A stretch of DNA of 64,000 nt from a bacterium (lineage in GTDB: Bacteria; Armatimonadota; Abditibacteriia; Abditibacteriales; Abditibacteriaceae), in NCBI GenBank assembly GCA_004172935.1, contig SDZD01000007.1, positions 1 to 64,000 of the forward strand, read 5' to 3'. The notes beneath the pieces are model-generated. The model was given only the letters and a program-made list of their open reading frames with translations. It had not been told where the DNA came from and ran no database searches. Numbering within the stretch: position 1 is the stretch's first letter; each line of letters starts with the position of its first letter. The position numbers were made by a program, and so were the translations under genes. Below are positions 1-9,487 of this stretch, in pieces.

Positions 1-94
1 GCGGACGACCAGAGCGTCCGTTCTTGGCTAAGGGCAGTAACCCTTCCACAACGCTCCATTGGTCATCGTTCAAGTCGCTGGAATAACGCATCAT
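1..94 (-). CDS. IS5-family transposase, N-terminal fragment (runs off left edge)
   Basis: Reading the minus strand from the ATG at 94 gives a peptide beginning MMRYSSDLNDDQWSVVEGLL and continuing to a GRSGRP segment before the window ends. This is the typical start of IS5/IS1031-type transposases (the DUF4096 region that precedes the DDE domain). Only about 31 residues are visible, so it cannot be said whether the element is intact. No clear terminal inverted repeat could be fixed between 95 and 204. Confidence 0.65.
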   Translation of the reverse strand, partial: MMRYSSDLNDDQWSVVEGLLPLAKNGRSGRP

Positions 95-204
95 CTCATT
101 CTAACTCACTTTTGATACATCCTCTCAGGATGACGACGCTACTCTACCCACGCTTAACCTATCACTTCATTTGATGGTTGCTTTAAGATAGGGCATGGCC
201 TAAT

Positions 205-239
205 AAAAAACGCGCTTCCCAAAAGGGAAGCGCGTTTTT
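205..239. terminator. Rho-independent terminator, bidirectional
   Basis: A perfect stem (AAACGCGCTTCCC / GGGAAGCGCGTTT) with an AAAA loop is flanked by A and T runs. It lies 11 bases past the stop of the pseudopilin gene at 251-1039 and separates it from the transposase fragment. Confidence 0.85.
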
Positions 240-250
240 GCTCAGACAAA

Positions 251-1039
251 TTACCTTACACGGTCGTCATCTGCCCGAACGGGCACTTTGTAACGGAAGG
301 AGTCGTTGTCGTAAGGCGCAGGTAAGCTCGCACGAGCGGGATCAAACGTCATTGCCCCCTGATTCAAAAACTTGACATGCCCATCAGCAAAGAGAATATT
401 GGAGCCATTGAAGTGGCGAGCCAGCGTCTCGTTGGGCAGTCCTGAAACACCATAAATGTTGGTAGTGGTGTTCGCATTGATAATACGCGCCATGTCGGTA
501 AAGACCTGAACGTTGGTATCAGCAACCATTGGCAGCAAAGCAACACCATTGATGCTGGCCGCAGCAAAACCGCCCCCACCAGTGCCTACCTGGATAACAT
601 TCTCATTCACACCGTAATTGAGATAGTCAGGAAATTCCACACGAGCTGGCAAGCCAACATCATAAGAAATACCCATGCCACGTGTTGATTTGGTGCTGGG
701 GCAGACAAAAAGCTGAACACTCTTCACGTAAGGCTGAATGATATAGCGCCATGTGCCATAGTTCCACGAAGGATCGTTGTAACCGTTAACCTGATAGCCG
801 CCTTTAACGGGGCTGGTAGCGCCAATATCGCCAGTAATCGGGTACTTCTCATCGTAATCCTGGATGTATTGCATAATGCCCAGGCCAATTTGTTTGAGGT
901 TAGATTGGCAAGAAGCACGACGGGCGTTCTCGCGTGCCCTAGCGAAAACGGGGAATAAAATAGCGGCTAGAATCGCGATGATCGCGATAACCACCAACAA
1001 CTCGATGAGGGTAAATCCCTTTTTCTTAAGAGTGGCCAT
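251..1039 (-). CDS. DUF1559-type pseudopilin (prepilin N-terminal methylation motif)
   Basis: A 262-residue exported pilin-like protein. The leader MATLKKKG is followed by FTLIE and a hydrophobic helix, so a PilD-type peptidase should cut after Gly8, leaving Phe at +1 and Glu at +5 (Glu13). The conserved block ending near [12 protein letters not shown] and the C-terminal FADGHVKFL motif are those of the DUF1559 / H-X9-DG family, which assembles through type II secretion or type IV pilus-like machinery. The ligand is unknown. No Shine-Dalgarno sequence is visible; the bases CAGAAAATC just before ATG are shared with the next pseudopilin gene, suggesting recent duplication. Confidence 0.88.
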   Translation of the reverse strand: MATLKKKGFTLIELLVVIAIIAILAAILFPVFARARENARRASCQSNLKQIGLGIMQYIQDYDEKYPITGDIGATSPVKGGYQVNGYNDPSWNYGTWRYIIQPYVKSVQLFVCPSTKSTRGMGISYDVGLPARVEFPDYLNYGVNENVIQVGTGGGGFAAASINGVALLPMVADTNVQVFTDMARIINANTTTNIYGVSGLPNETLARHFNGSNILFADGHVKFLNQGAMTFDPARASLPAPYDNDSFRYKVPVRADDDRVR

Positions 1040-1340
1040 GATTTTCTGGTCAAGAATACTTTCCCGACACGATGAGCAGCCTTACCCCAGCCAAAATCGA
1101 GTACGAAGGTGACTAGCTGTTATGTAGTTACGGCACATGCTCAGTGAACTGGTGAGCCTATAAATGAATAGGACCAGCAATGGTGATAGTATCCAGCATT
1201 TTGAGCTTTTCACAAAGCAATTACTGAGAATTAATTTATTTTCACTATATTGATTATCTATATCAATTAATAATCACGTTTCAAAAATGACCAACAACTC
1301 TAATGGTATACTAATTAAAAATATTGATTTTATTGTAAAT

Positions 1341-1367
1341 AAATTGAAATAAACATTGTTTCAATTT
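1341..1367. repeat. Inverted repeat in AT-rich leader
   Basis: Perfect 9-base arms AAATTGAAA and TTTCAATTT separated by 9 bases. It may be an operator or a by-product of base composition; no T-run follows, so a terminator is unlikely. Confidence 0.3.
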
Positions 1368-1485
1368 TGCATCACATACAAGCTCAGCCATTATATCACT
1401 AAATACTAACAGATCGTATGGACTAGCTTATTGATAGTTGTATAAGTACCACCCCAATATCACCCTATTGTACTACAACCAACCA

Positions 1486-1517
1486 AAATCCCCGCGCTGG
1501 ATTGAGCGCGGGGATTC
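1486..1517 (-). terminator. Rho-independent terminator of pseudopilin gene
   Basis: Stem AATCCCCGCGCT / AGCGCGGGGATT with a 6-base loop. Reading the minus strand it is followed by TTTTGG. It lies just past the stop of the gene at 1540-2307. Confidence 0.75.
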
Positions 1518-1539
1518 TGGGTTTAGGGGAGTCAATTAT

Positions 1540-2307
1540 TTAGTTCAACTTCGTCATCCAGGCATTGAGGTCGTCCATTAATTCCTGGGCGCCATCTCCT
1601 GTATTTTCTTCGACGTTCACCATGTTGATAGGTCTGCCGAGAGCTGTTGGCTTCATCGCTTTCACGTGACCATCGCAAAAAAGGAAATTACTCGTGCCTA
1701 GATGCCCGGTGAAAAACAAGCTGCGGCCACTATTGTAACTGAGTAGGTTGGCGGTTGGGGCATCAAAGGGCATTTCTTCGCCTCCGTAGTTGGCCTCCAT
1801 GACAATCATTGTGGTTGCAGGATTGCTGAGAGCGGCCATTGAGGGCGAGCGGTTGTATTCAGCGGGTGCGCTTCCTCCCCCAATGCCATAGTCGGTGCCA
1901 TTAATGACATAGGAAGCCATAAAACGAGGGGTTCCTGTCAGTGGCAAACCTGCATTATTTAATTGACCATCGTTGCTATCGAAGCAGTAGGCTGTGTTGC
2001 CTGTATTGGAAGGGCAGGAATAAATCTGGGTGCTTTTGGTGTAAGGGTAACTGATGCGACGCCAGGAATAAGCATCTGTAAAGGTAGCGGGTGTTATACG
2101 CCGAGGAATCATTCTCTCATCGTAATCCTGACTGTACTGCATGATGCCGAGGCCAATTTGTTTTAGGTTTGATTGGCAGGAAGCACGACGGGCGTTCTCG
2201 CGTGCCCTTGCGAAAACTGGGAACAAGATAGCTGCAAGTATCGCGATGATAGCAATAACTACCAGCAACTCGATAAGGGTAAAACCCTTTGTTTTAAATG
2301 TACGCAT
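1540..2307 (-). CDS. DUF1559-type pseudopilin
   Basis: A 255-residue paralogue of the gene at 251-1039, on the same strand. The leader MRTFKTKG and FTLIE give processing after Gly8 with Glu13 at mature +5. The region after the hydrophobic helix again carries the [12 protein letters not shown] block and ends with [11 protein letters not shown]. The six bases AAAATC and the preceding CAG before ATG match the leader of the neighbour, and the first codons are similar at DNA level. The middle of the two proteins differs, as is usual in this family, where only the N-terminal helix and the DG motif are kept. Confidence 0.88.
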   Translation of the reverse strand: MRTFKTKGFTLIELLVVIAIIAILAAILFPVFARARENARRASCQSNLKQIGLGIMQYSQDYDERMIPRRITPATFTDAYSWRRISYPYTKSTQIYSCPSNTGNTAYCFDSNDGQLNNAGLPLTGTPRFMASYVINGTDYGIGGGSAPAEYNRSPSMAALSNPATTMIVMEANYGGEEMPFDAPTANLLSYNSGRSLFFTGHLGTSNFLFCDGHVKAMKPTALGRPINMVNVEENTGDGAQELMDDLNAWMTKLN

Positions 2308-2757
2308 GATTTTCTGAGTAAGTAATGTCTGACTCCCCCTTTCTGCCGATTACAACGAGACTCTGGCTTATCACTAGTGCATCAAAGACAGAGCAATTCT
2401 CTTCCATGCCGTGGAGATAAACCTGATATAGAAGGTTGATTTCGTTAAATCGGATTCAAGATAATCTGCCAGGCCACAACGGCACCTGAGACGGATTAGA
2501 GCGAAATTTTATAGCTGTATGGTACGGATAACGGTATTAGTATTCCCATCTTTAGGGCCTTTTAAACAAGATTTGTTGAGATTTATTTGATTTCCATGCA
2601 AAACGAGCAACTTGCGACGGCCTTAGCTGTATCGTAGCAGTTGAGCCGAAGGCAATTCGGCGATAGCGGTATCTTTGCCGTAATCACAATTGGTACTTCC
2701 TTAATGTTTGGATAAAGGGCGCTGTAAAGCACGCAAAAGCGAGGCACACTGGAGGCT
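2308..2757. other. Divergent intergenic region
   Basis: About 450 bases between the divergent pseudopilin gene and the WD40 gene. It must hold both promoters. No gene, repeat or hairpin of note was found. Confidence 0.4.
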
Positions 2758-3825
2758 ATGCTTCCCCAATCGAAAGGCACGCTTGTCTTCCTGATTGCCC
2801 TACCTCTTCTGCTTGTTATTCCGCTCTGGCAGGCAGCACACAAACGTCCGCAGTTATGGGCCGTTCTTGCGGCGACACCTACATCGTTCGCTTTGTCGAA
2901 CGACGGGTCTTTGGTGGCGTATTCCGAAAGCAATGGGCAGATCGGGCTATGGCCTTACGCGGGCAAAAGGCGCACGTTGCAGACGGACGGGACAGGCGCG
3001 ATGAACTCTTCGATTTACGCATCGGCGAAGTTGCGGTTTTCTCAGGATTCTAAAACGCTTTTGGGATCGAATATTCGCGTAGGTGATTCGACGACGGCGC
3101 TTTGTGCGTGGGATGCCGACAATGGGCGCATCAATTGGACGACGCTTTCCAATTATAAGGATGATTTTTGCCGTTACTGGCCCTCGAACGATGGAAAACT
3201 CGCGGCGCAACGTTCTTATAATGCAGTGAAGGTGCTGGATATTAGCGGTGTAGGTCAAGAACAAGACAGCACAAAATCGAGTTTCGCACGGACATTTCCG
3301 ACAATGGGGAGCTTTCAGGCGCGCATCGCCGAACCCAAAGGTGGAAGTTCGCGGCTTCAAACAGTGGCTCTTTCACCCGATGGAAAGGTGGTAGTTGGTG
3401 CAACGCAGAAGGGGTTTCTGGAATTTTGGGACGCGAAGACGGGCGCCCACCAATCGCGATCAGCAAAGCCAACTTCGGTCGTTAGTTCTACCGAGTGGGA
3501 ACTTCAATATTCGCCGGATGGCCGCTTCGTGGCGCTTTTCGATGGCACCACCATTTCGGTGTGGGATGTCGCGGCGCGCAACTGGTCGACGACTATCGTA
3601 GCCAGTGTGAGTCCAGAAGTGGCATTGTGCTGGATGCCCGATTCAAACTCGTTATGGACAGGATCGGGCACTGTTCAGCAGTGGAGCGTGCCCAAATTGC
3701 AGCGTCTGCGCGATTTACCCATCGGCGGGCCAGTCGCCGTTTCGGGGGACGGACACACGCTCGTCACTCGCTCGCTCGCGGCGAGTAACATTCCGGGCGG
3801 TATATGGAAATGGAATATCGGGTGA
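2758..3825 (+). CDS. Membrane-anchored WD40-repeat protein
   Basis: A 355-residue protein with an N-terminal membrane segment (about residues 9-24, TLVFLIALPLLLVIPLW) and then repeated beta-propeller blades. Blade signatures include LSNDGSLVAYS, FSQDSKTLL, LSPDGKVVVGATQ with FWDAKTG, and YSPDGRFVALF with SVWDVAAR. About six or seven blades can be counted, enough for one propeller. Such proteins are binding scaffolds and the partner cannot be read from sequence. Start chosen at the ATG at 2758, which keeps the membrane anchor. It is a single-gene unit closed by the terminator at 3844. Confidence 0.75.
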   Translation: MLPQSKGTLVFLIALPLLLVIPLWQAAHKRPQLWAVLAATPTSFALSNDGSLVAYSESNGQIGLWPYAGKRRTLQTDGTGAMNSSIYASAKLRFSQDSKTLLGSNIRVGDSTTALCAWDADNGRINWTTLSNYKDDFCRYWPSNDGKLAAQRSYNAVKVLDISGVGQEQDSTKSSFARTFPTMGSFQARIAEPKGGSSRLQTVALSPDGKVVVGATQKGFLEFWDAKTGAHQSRSAKPTSVVSSTEWELQYSPDGRFVALFDGTTISVWDVAARNWSTTIVASVSPEVALCWMPDSNSLWTGSGTVQQWSVPKLQRLRDLPIGGPVAVSGDGHTLVTRSLAASNIPGGIWKWNIG

Positions 3826-3843
3826 ATGTAATTTCGGCTAAAG

Positions 3844-3889
3844 AACAAGATTGCCCCGCTCATTTTGAATGAGCGGGGCAATCTTGTTT
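3844..3889. terminator. Bidirectional terminator
   Basis: Stem AACAAGATTGCCCCGCTCATT / AATGAGCGGGGCAATCTTGTT, with a two-base loop at most, flanked by A and T runs, between convergent genes at 2758-3825 and 3903-4493. Confidence 0.9.
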
Positions 3890-3902
3890 TAACGGCAACC
3901 TA

Positions 3903-4493
3903 TTAAAGGTTATCGGCGAAATCGACTTTTTTGGCCCATTCGGAATCGGGGAAGCGATGGAGCAGGTCTTTCCAACCCGCGATGAGCAACTCCTGATTTT
4001 CGGAGGCTTTATATGCGGCGACTGCCTGCCAGTAAAGCGCTTCGGAGTGGCGCAGGTCGTCGCCTTCGGTCCACTGAGTTGCCTCTTGCGCCAGCCGATG
4101 GGCTTCGCCGTATGACTGGCGGGCCATAGCATAGACCACACGGGCGAGTGCGGCTTCACCCAGGAACTCTTTCGGTGGTAAGAAGCCCATCCATTTACGG
4201 TGGACATTGCCATCTGGACACATGGCGATGACTGTCGGTGTCCAGAAGGCCAGTAATGGGGGTTTGGCGGCGCTTTCGTCTTCAAGAACGTTGATTTGGA
4301 CCGGAATGAACTCGGTTTCGAGGATTTGGGCGACGGTGTCGTCGCTCCATGTCCGCTCTTCCATGTTTTTACAGGAAACACACTTGGGCGAGAACGCTTC
4401 AATCAAGACCATCTTGTTCCCCTCGGCCTCGTTGGCTTCTTGACGAGCCATTTCCACGTTGTGGCGCCACTGGATTTTCTCGGTGATTGTCAT
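3903..4493 (-). CDS. Thioredoxin-fold protein with CVSC motif
   Basis: A 196-residue protein. Residues 26-45 contain VLIEAFSPKC and the redox motif C38-V-S-C41, followed by a thioredoxin-like core with TPTVIAM as the cis-proline segment near residue 85. The C-terminal part (about 110-190) is helical and alanine-rich, with TPR-like spacing (EALYWQAVAAYKA, WKDLLHRFPDSEWA). There is no signal peptide, so it should act in the cytoplasm, perhaps as a thiol-disulfide protein or a DUF255/thioredoxin_7-like member. Its partner is unknown. Confidence 0.75.
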   Translation of the reverse strand: MTITEKIQWRHNVEMARQEANEAEGNKMVLIEAFSPKCVSCKNMEERTWSDDTVAQILETEFIPVQINVLEDESAAKPPLLAFWTPTVIAMCPDGNVHRKWMGFLPPKEFLGEAALARVVYAMARQSYGEAHRLAQEATQWTEGDDLRHSEALYWQAVAAYKASENQELLIAGWKDLLHRFPDSEWAKKVDFADNL

Positions 4494-4624
4494 GTTACAT
4501 CTCCTGTTCGCTAGAACTACCGCTTTATATACGCAACTCCGGTGCCTTGCTTAGTGTTCTTAGCGCTATGGATGTGTCAAGTACCGGAACCGTGACATGA
4601 AGAGACAAGTCCAAAGAAGGCCGC

Positions 4625-7600
4625 ATGAAATCTCGCGTTCTGCTTAGCCTTCTTCCTCTTATCGGTGCCACATCGGGGGCCTTTGCTGCCCCTCGAAAAG
4701 TGGCGCCCAAAGCATCGAGCCGCAAATTGATGGTATCGAACTTCGTCTACAATGACGATCCCCTCGAAAAGCGATGGAGCTATCGCGTGCCGCTCAATAA
4801 TACCTCGACAGGGGGAGCGACGTGGCTCTTTGGGCGCGATGAACGCAATGGCCTATTGCTGAAACTTCAAAGCTCCAGCGGTGGCGGCTTCAAGGGTTTG
4901 CTTTCGCGTGTGGAAGCGGGCAAGCCAACCGAACTGGGCACCTTTTCGGCGCCTTCCCTGAAAGGCGAACTCGGTCTGATTCGCGCCGGGACGCGGCTCG
5001 ACGTGCTGTGGAATGGCGAGCGCTCCCTGAGCGTGCAAACGCCACTGGTTGGCGAGCGCTTCGGGGTAAGAAGAATTGGCGGCTGGAAAGTAGAGGAAGG
5101 CCAGATGCAGCCGACCGAGCAGGTGGTGTTCCGCGATGACTTTATGCGCGCCAGTGGGCCGGACTCGCCCGAAGTACCCGATGAATGGAAGGTGCAAGGC
5201 GTGTGGAAGACATCGGGGACACTAGGGCCACGCGCCGACGCGAGCCTTAGCCCGAACCCTTTCGTGTTTCGTGCTTCGGGCGTGGGCGACCATGTCGCGC
5301 GCGCGGGCAAATGGTGGTGGAGCGATTATTCGGTATCGGCTTCGGTGCGCGCGATGGCGGCGGAGGATGATAACTCGCCGCTAGTCGCAGCTATTGAAGG
5401 CTTTTCGATTGGAAAAAACAGCGTGCGCGGCGAAGTCGATTTCGGCACGGGCATCGCGCGCATCCTTATAGGTGGGCGCATTGTGGCCGCGAGTGCCCCA
5501 TTCGATGCTTCGATTGGCGAATGGCACCGAATGAGATTAGAGCCAGCGAATGGCAAAGTGCGCTTTTTGTTCGATGGGCACGAAGTGGTGAGTGCGGCGT
5601 GTAATTTGGCGCAAGGCGAAGTGGCGCTGCGCGCCAAAACCGGGGCGAAGAACTTCGTAGATTTCGATGATGTGCGCGTCGGGACGCAACAAGACCAGGA
5701 GTGGGGCGAGGGCGACCTACCAGACAGGATTAAGAAAGACCGCTTGATGCGCAACTGGGCCAATGAAGCCAGCGCCTGGAAGCGCGATACGCACGGCGTC
5801 TGGTGGCACACGGGCGAGTTCTGGGGCAATATCAGCCTCAACCTTCCGGTGCCAGACCTTGCAAAAGAGGGAGATGGATTTCGCTTTTATGCGGGAGCCA
5901 ACCCACAAAACCCACCTGCGGCGGCACTGGCTGCTTCGGTCACACGCAAGGAAGGCAAGGCTCTCATTCGGCTCAACGGGCAAACAACGACTGTGCCACT
6001 GGCGAAGGGCGCGAAGAACTCACTGCGTTTAATTCTGCGCGCGACGCCCAAGGGTAATGAGAACGTTTTAGTGTGGAATGGGAAGCCGCTGTTCACAGTG
6101 GCAGCAGGAGCGCGCAATGGCACCAAACTCGGCATCGAGCCGACACACAACGGGCTACCGTTGCCAGTGCCACCGCTGGAAAAACTTTCGCTGCGCGCGA
6201 CGACATTCGAGCGCGAAGGGCACTCGGTTATCGGAGTGAACATCACGCCGGTTTCGCCGCAAATCGCGCGCGACATGGGGCTTCCCGACGCGACAGGGGC
6301 CGTGATTGATAACGTCGAAAACGATTCGCCCGCACAAAGGGCGGGATTTCAAAACGGCGATGTGGTGCGCGCGGCCAATGGCGCGCGCGTGTTGGACGTG
6401 GACACGATGCGAAGCGCCGTGGGCAGCGTGCGCGCGCCCGGCACGGTGAACGTCGAGATATTGCGCTCGAAGAGCGATGGGTCGGGCCTCGATTGGTCGG
6501 AGTGCCGCGCCACCACACCGAACCAACTCGATTACGCCTTCACCAGTGCGCCCGTCGACTGGAAAAGCGCGCGCGGCAACTGGGAAGTCGCCGAGCGCTG
6601 GACGTGCAGCCCACAGTGGAGCTTTTTTGCAGGGCAAAACGACGAGTTCCCGTTGCTGTGGAGCCGATTCGCGCTGCGCGGCGACTGGACACTGGAAGCC
6701 TATGTCGCGACTCCAATGGATTTGACGCGGAGCGAGCGTTCGCCAATGGATTTGAATATCTCGGTTGGCGATGGAAAAAATATTTCCAGCGGCTATTCGT
6801 TCGCCTTCGCGGCACAGAACCGCGAGAAGAACGTCATATGGCGCGGTAATTCGATGGTGGTGCAAAAGCCATTCGAAATGCCAGCGGGGTCGGGCGAAAC
6901 GCATCAGGATTGGTTTTATGTACGGCTAGAGCGCCGTCAAACCCTGAAAGGCGTGCATTTCAAGTGGAGTGTCAACGGTAAAACCATCGGCGAATACGAC
7001 GATAATAACCCGATTAAAACTGCTAACCGCCTCGCTTTCTGGACGAAGAACGGCGCGATTTCGCTGGCACGTGTGCGTCTGTGGCATGATGGGTTGATGC
7101 CGATGGTGCCTGATCCTCGTCCGGCCAAAATTCAACAGGTGGCGATTCCCAATGGCGTCGATGGGTTCACAGTGCGCGGCACGGGTCGCGCGGCTTCGGC
7201 GCAGTTATCAACTATCAAAGATGCCGGGGGCAGCATTTTGGAAGTGAGCAACCCGCACGATGGCGGCGACTGGGCGGTGTATGCTTCGCGCCGACCAATC
7301 GAGGTTTCGGCGACCAATAACCGCGTACTCAGCTTTGCCTATCGCGCGACACCCGATGTCAAGGTGAATCTGTATGCATTGGTGCAAAACCAGTGGCGCG
7401 AAATCGCGTGGACTGGCGGAGCTTCCAAACCCGAAGACAATCAGCCGATGCTGGGCACCTTCAACAGCGTGACACCCGACGACAAGTGGCACACGGCGCG
7501 CTTCGATTTGAATGCCGCGTTACAGCGCAACGGTCTGGACGGGAACAAGGTGGAAGCAATCGCGTTTTCCGCTCCTTCGCGCGACTATTTGAGGCAGGGA

Positions 7601-7660
7601 TTGGGTGGTAACGCTCAAGGCGCCAAGTATTGGGTACGTGACTTCAAAGTCAGTAACTAA
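4625..7660 (+). CDS. Large secreted PDZ and jelly-roll (LamG/DUF1080-like) protein
   Basis: A 1011-residue protein with a signal peptide (MKSRVLLSLLPLIGATSGAFA). Residues about 165-365 look like a concanavalin-type jelly roll (VFRDDFMRA ... WHRMRLEPANGKVRFLFDG ... FVDFDDVRVG), and similar stretches recur at about 395-520 and 640-840. Residues about 534-613 form a PDZ domain (GAVIDNVENDSPAQRAGFQ, GDVVRAANG). The C-terminal part (about 850-1011) resembles a carbohydrate-binding beta sandwich. No protease triad is visible next to the PDZ domain. A binding or scaffolding role on extracellular polymers is plausible. The gene at 7707 follows after 46 bases. Confidence 0.65.
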   Translation: MKSRVLLSLLPLIGATSGAFAAPRKVAPKASSRKLMVSNFVYNDDPLEKRWSYRVPLNNTSTGGATWLFGRDERNGLLLKLQSSSGGGFKGLLSRVEAGKPTELGTFSAPSLKGELGLIRAGTRLDVLWNGERSLSVQTPLVGERFGVRRIGGWKVEEGQMQPTEQVVFRDDFMRASGPDSPEVPDEWKVQGVWKTSGTLGPRADASLSPNPFVFRASGVGDHVARAGKWWWSDYSVSASVRAMAAEDDNSPLVAAIEGFSIGKNSVRGEVDFGTGIARILIGGRIVAASAPFDASIGEWHRMRLEPANGKVRFLFDGHEVVSAACNLAQGEVALRAKTGAKNFVDFDDVRVGTQQDQEWGEGDLPDRIKKDRLMRNWANEASAWKRDTHGVWWHTGEFWGNISLNLPVPDLAKEGDGFRFYAGANPQNPPAAALAASVTRKEGKALIRLNGQTTTVPLAKGAKNSLRLILRATPKGNENVLVWNGKPLFTVAAGARNGTKLGIEPTHNGLPLPVPPLEKLSLRATTFEREGHSVIGVNITPVSPQIARDMGLPDATGAVIDNVENDSPAQRAGFQNGDVVRAANGARVLDVDTMRSAVGSVRAPGTVNVEILRSKSDGSGLDWSECRATTPNQLDYAFTSAPVDWKSARGNWEVAERWTCSPQWSFFAGQNDEFPLLWSRFALRGDWTLEAYVATPMDLTRSERSPMDLNISVGDGKNISSGYSFAFAAQNREKNVIWRGNSMVVQKPFEMPAGSGETHQDWFYVRLERRQTLKGVHFKWSVNGKTIGEYDDNNPIKTANRLAFWTKNGAISLARVRLWHDGLMPMVPDPRPAKIQQVAIPNGVDGFTVRGTGRAASAQLSTIKDAGGSILEVSNPHDGGDWAVYASRRPIEVSATNNRVLSFAYRATPDVKVNLYALVQNQWREIAWTGGASKPEDNQPMLGTFNSVTPDDKWHTARFDLNAALQRNGLDGNKVEAIAFSAPSRDYLRQGLGGNAQGAKYWVRDFKVSN

Positions 7661-7706
7661 CATTTCGTGGGCGGGGTGATGTGAAATTGCGCTAAACGAA
7701 AGGGGT

Positions 7707-8528
7707 ATGCCCGCACCGCTTTCGATTGGCACAACTTTAGGGTTGAGCGGCGATTTAGACGCCGCTTTCGCACCGCTTCGTGAACTACAAATTCCAACCG
7801 CCCAGATATTCCCGCCCGCTTCGCTCGACGCCGAAGCCACACGCGCGGCGGCTGAAAAAGCTGGCGTAGAAATCACCTCGATTATCGCGCATTTTTCGGG
7901 CGAGAACTACGCCGATATTCCCACTGTTGAACGCACAGTGGGGCTTGTGCCCGAAATGACGCGCCCCGAACGACTGGCCCATTTGATGGAATTGGCCGCG
8001 TTCGCTCGCGCTGTGGGTGTGCGCCAGTTGCAAACACACATTGGCTTTGTGCCCGAAGACGCCAACGACCCGCGCTATGTGCCAGTCGTTCAGATGACGC
8101 AGGAAATTTGCGACGATTTGGCGCAGGATGCCTGTGTGTTCGCACTCGAAACCGGACAGGAAACTGCCGCGACGTTGCTGCGCTTTTTGAAGGACGTGAA
8201 GCGCCCCAACTTGCTACTGAACTTCGACCCGGCGAACATGATCCTTTACGGGCACGACGAGCCGACACATGCACTCGAACTTCTGTACCCATACATTCAG
8301 AGCATTCATGCCAAAGATGGCATCTGGCCCACAGAACCCAACCAACTCGGTTCGGAAACACCTCTAGGCGAAGGCGATGTGAACTGGCCTCAGTTCGGCG
8401 CGCGCTTGTTGGAACTGGGCTATAAAGGCACGCTCACCATCGAACGCGAAATCGGCGGCCCACAAAAATGGGTTGACGTTGCCAAAGCGAAAACATGGTT
8501 GGAAGAGCTGGTTAGCAACAACCAGTAA
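7707..8528 (+). CDS. Sugar phosphate isomerase/epimerase-like TIM-barrel protein
   Basis: A 273-residue member of the xylose isomerase-like / AP-endonuclease family 2 superfamily. Recognisable strands include QLQTHIGFVP, VFALETGQE, LLLNFDPANMILYGH and SIHAKDG, with a late TIEREIGG; the acidic and histidine residues at strand ends match the metal site of the family. The substrate cannot be named. No signal peptide. The start ATG at 7707 follows an AAAGGGG ribosome-binding site. Probably co-transcribed with the secreted PDZ protein upstream; a terminator follows at 8544. Confidence 0.8.
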   Translation: MPAPLSIGTTLGLSGDLDAAFAPLRELQIPTAQIFPPASLDAEATRAAAEKAGVEITSIIAHFSGENYADIPTVERTVGLVPEMTRPERLAHLMELAAFARAVGVRQLQTHIGFVPEDANDPRYVPVVQMTQEICDDLAQDACVFALETGQETAATLLRFLKDVKRPNLLLNFDPANMILYGHDEPTHALELLYPYIQSIHAKDGIWPTEPNQLGSETPLGEGDVNWPQFGARLLELGYKGTLTIEREIGGPQKWVDVAKAKTWLEELVSNNQ

Positions 8529-8543
8529 CCGAGATAAGAGCCA

Positions 8544-8584
8544 GCCCCCTTCGAGAATATAACTCGGAGGGGGCGCTTATTTTG
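8544..8584 (+). terminator. Rho-independent terminator
   Basis: Stem GCCCCCTTCGAG / CTCGGAGGGGGC (one G-T pair) with a 7-base loop, followed by GCTTATTTTGTT, 15 bases after the isomerase-like gene. Confidence 0.75.
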
Positions 8585-8601
8585 TTAGCCTACCGGGTTC
8601 C

Positions 8602-9480
8602 ATGACCGATTTATCCATCATCATCGACACCGATATTGGCGACGACATCGACGACGCCCTCGCGTTGGCTGTCGCGCTACGTTCGCCTGAAATCGAAGTG
8701 GTTGGAGTAACGACGGTATTTCGCGATGCGCCGCGCCGCGCCCTACTCGCCCGCGAAGTTCTGAATCTGTTTGGGCGCGAGGATGTGCCTGTATTCGCGG
8801 GGTGTTCGCAGCCGATGATGCCCGATTGGGAGAACTTCCCAGATGGGCAGAAGTTGGGGCGCCAATTCGAGGCGCTGGATGAGTCGTTACAATGGACTGA
8901 AACGCGCCACGCCGTCGATTACATCATCGACACGGCGCGCAACTTTTCAGCTCGTGGCAAGCAGTTGACTCTTGTGACCATTGGCGCGCTCACCAACATC
9001 GCGATTGCCTTTCATCTGGCGCCCGACATCATTCCGGTAGTGAAAATACGCTTGATGGGCGGGTTGTGGAGCCGTCCAGAGAAGGAATGGAATATTTGGT
9101 GCGACCCCGAAGCCGCCGCACGGGTGCTAGGTTCGGGTGCCGATTTGACCTTCGTTTCGTTCGATGTCACCGAACAGGTGGTGCTTTCTGACGAAGAAGC
9201 CCAGCTTTTCGTCGACTCGACTGAAACGGCGCCCCGCTTCCTTGGCGATTTGATTAAGTTGTGGGGGCATAAAGTGACGCTGCACGACCCGCTCACAGTG
9301 TTGACGCTGTTTTCGGACCTCGTCAGCTTCGAGCCGATGTGTTTACGCATTCCATTGCGCGGCGAAGAGCGCGCCCTGACTGAGCGTATTGAGGGAGAAC
9401 CGAACGCCCTGGTTTCAATACAGGTGAACGTGGACGACGCCAAAAAGCTGTTTCTGGAACGGGTATTTGGTGTAGCTTAG
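8602..9480 (+). CDS. Nucleoside hydrolase (inosine-uridine preferring family)
   Basis: A 292-residue cytoplasmic hydrolase expected to cleave the N-glycosidic bond of nucleosides to ribose and base. The N-terminus carries the calcium-binding signature DTDIGDDIDDALAL (residues 9-22), and further family blocks are VTIGALTNIAIA, WNIWCDPEAAARVL and HDPLTVL. Length fits the family. It converges on an AraC-type regulator gene that ends 8 bases further on, with no terminator between them. Confidence 0.9.
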   Translation: MTDLSIIIDTDIGDDIDDALALAVALRSPEIEVVGVTTVFRDAPRRALLAREVLNLFGREDVPVFAGCSQPMMPDWENFPDGQKLGRQFEALDESLQWTETRHAVDYIIDTARNFSARGKQLTLVTIGALTNIAIAFHLAPDIIPVVKIRLMGGLWSRPEKEWNIWCDPEAAARVLGSGADLTFVSFDVTEQVVLSDEEAQLFVDSTETAPRFLGDLIKLWGHKVTLHDPLTVLTLFSDLVSFEPMCLRIPLRGEERALTERIEGEPNALVSIQVNVDDAKKLFLERVFGVA

Positions 9481-9487
9481 GTTCGAA

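Larger units (their letters stand above)
1040..1539. other. AT-rich intergenic region upstream of a pseudopilin gene
   Basis: Five hundred bases without a credible gene. The stretch from about 1200 to 1440 is strikingly AT-rich compared with the surrounding coding DNA. It holds an inverted repeat AAATTGAAA / TTTCAATTT at 1341-1367 and a smaller ATTGAT / ATCAAT dyad near 1248. It must contain the promoter of the gene at 251-1039; the rest has no function that can be read from sequence. Confidence 0.5.

Noticed and set aside
6155..6904. A 249-residue open frame antisense to the PDZ protein gene
   Set aside because: Arg/His-rich composition typical of a shadow frame; the plus-strand frame has a signal peptide and PDZ domain.
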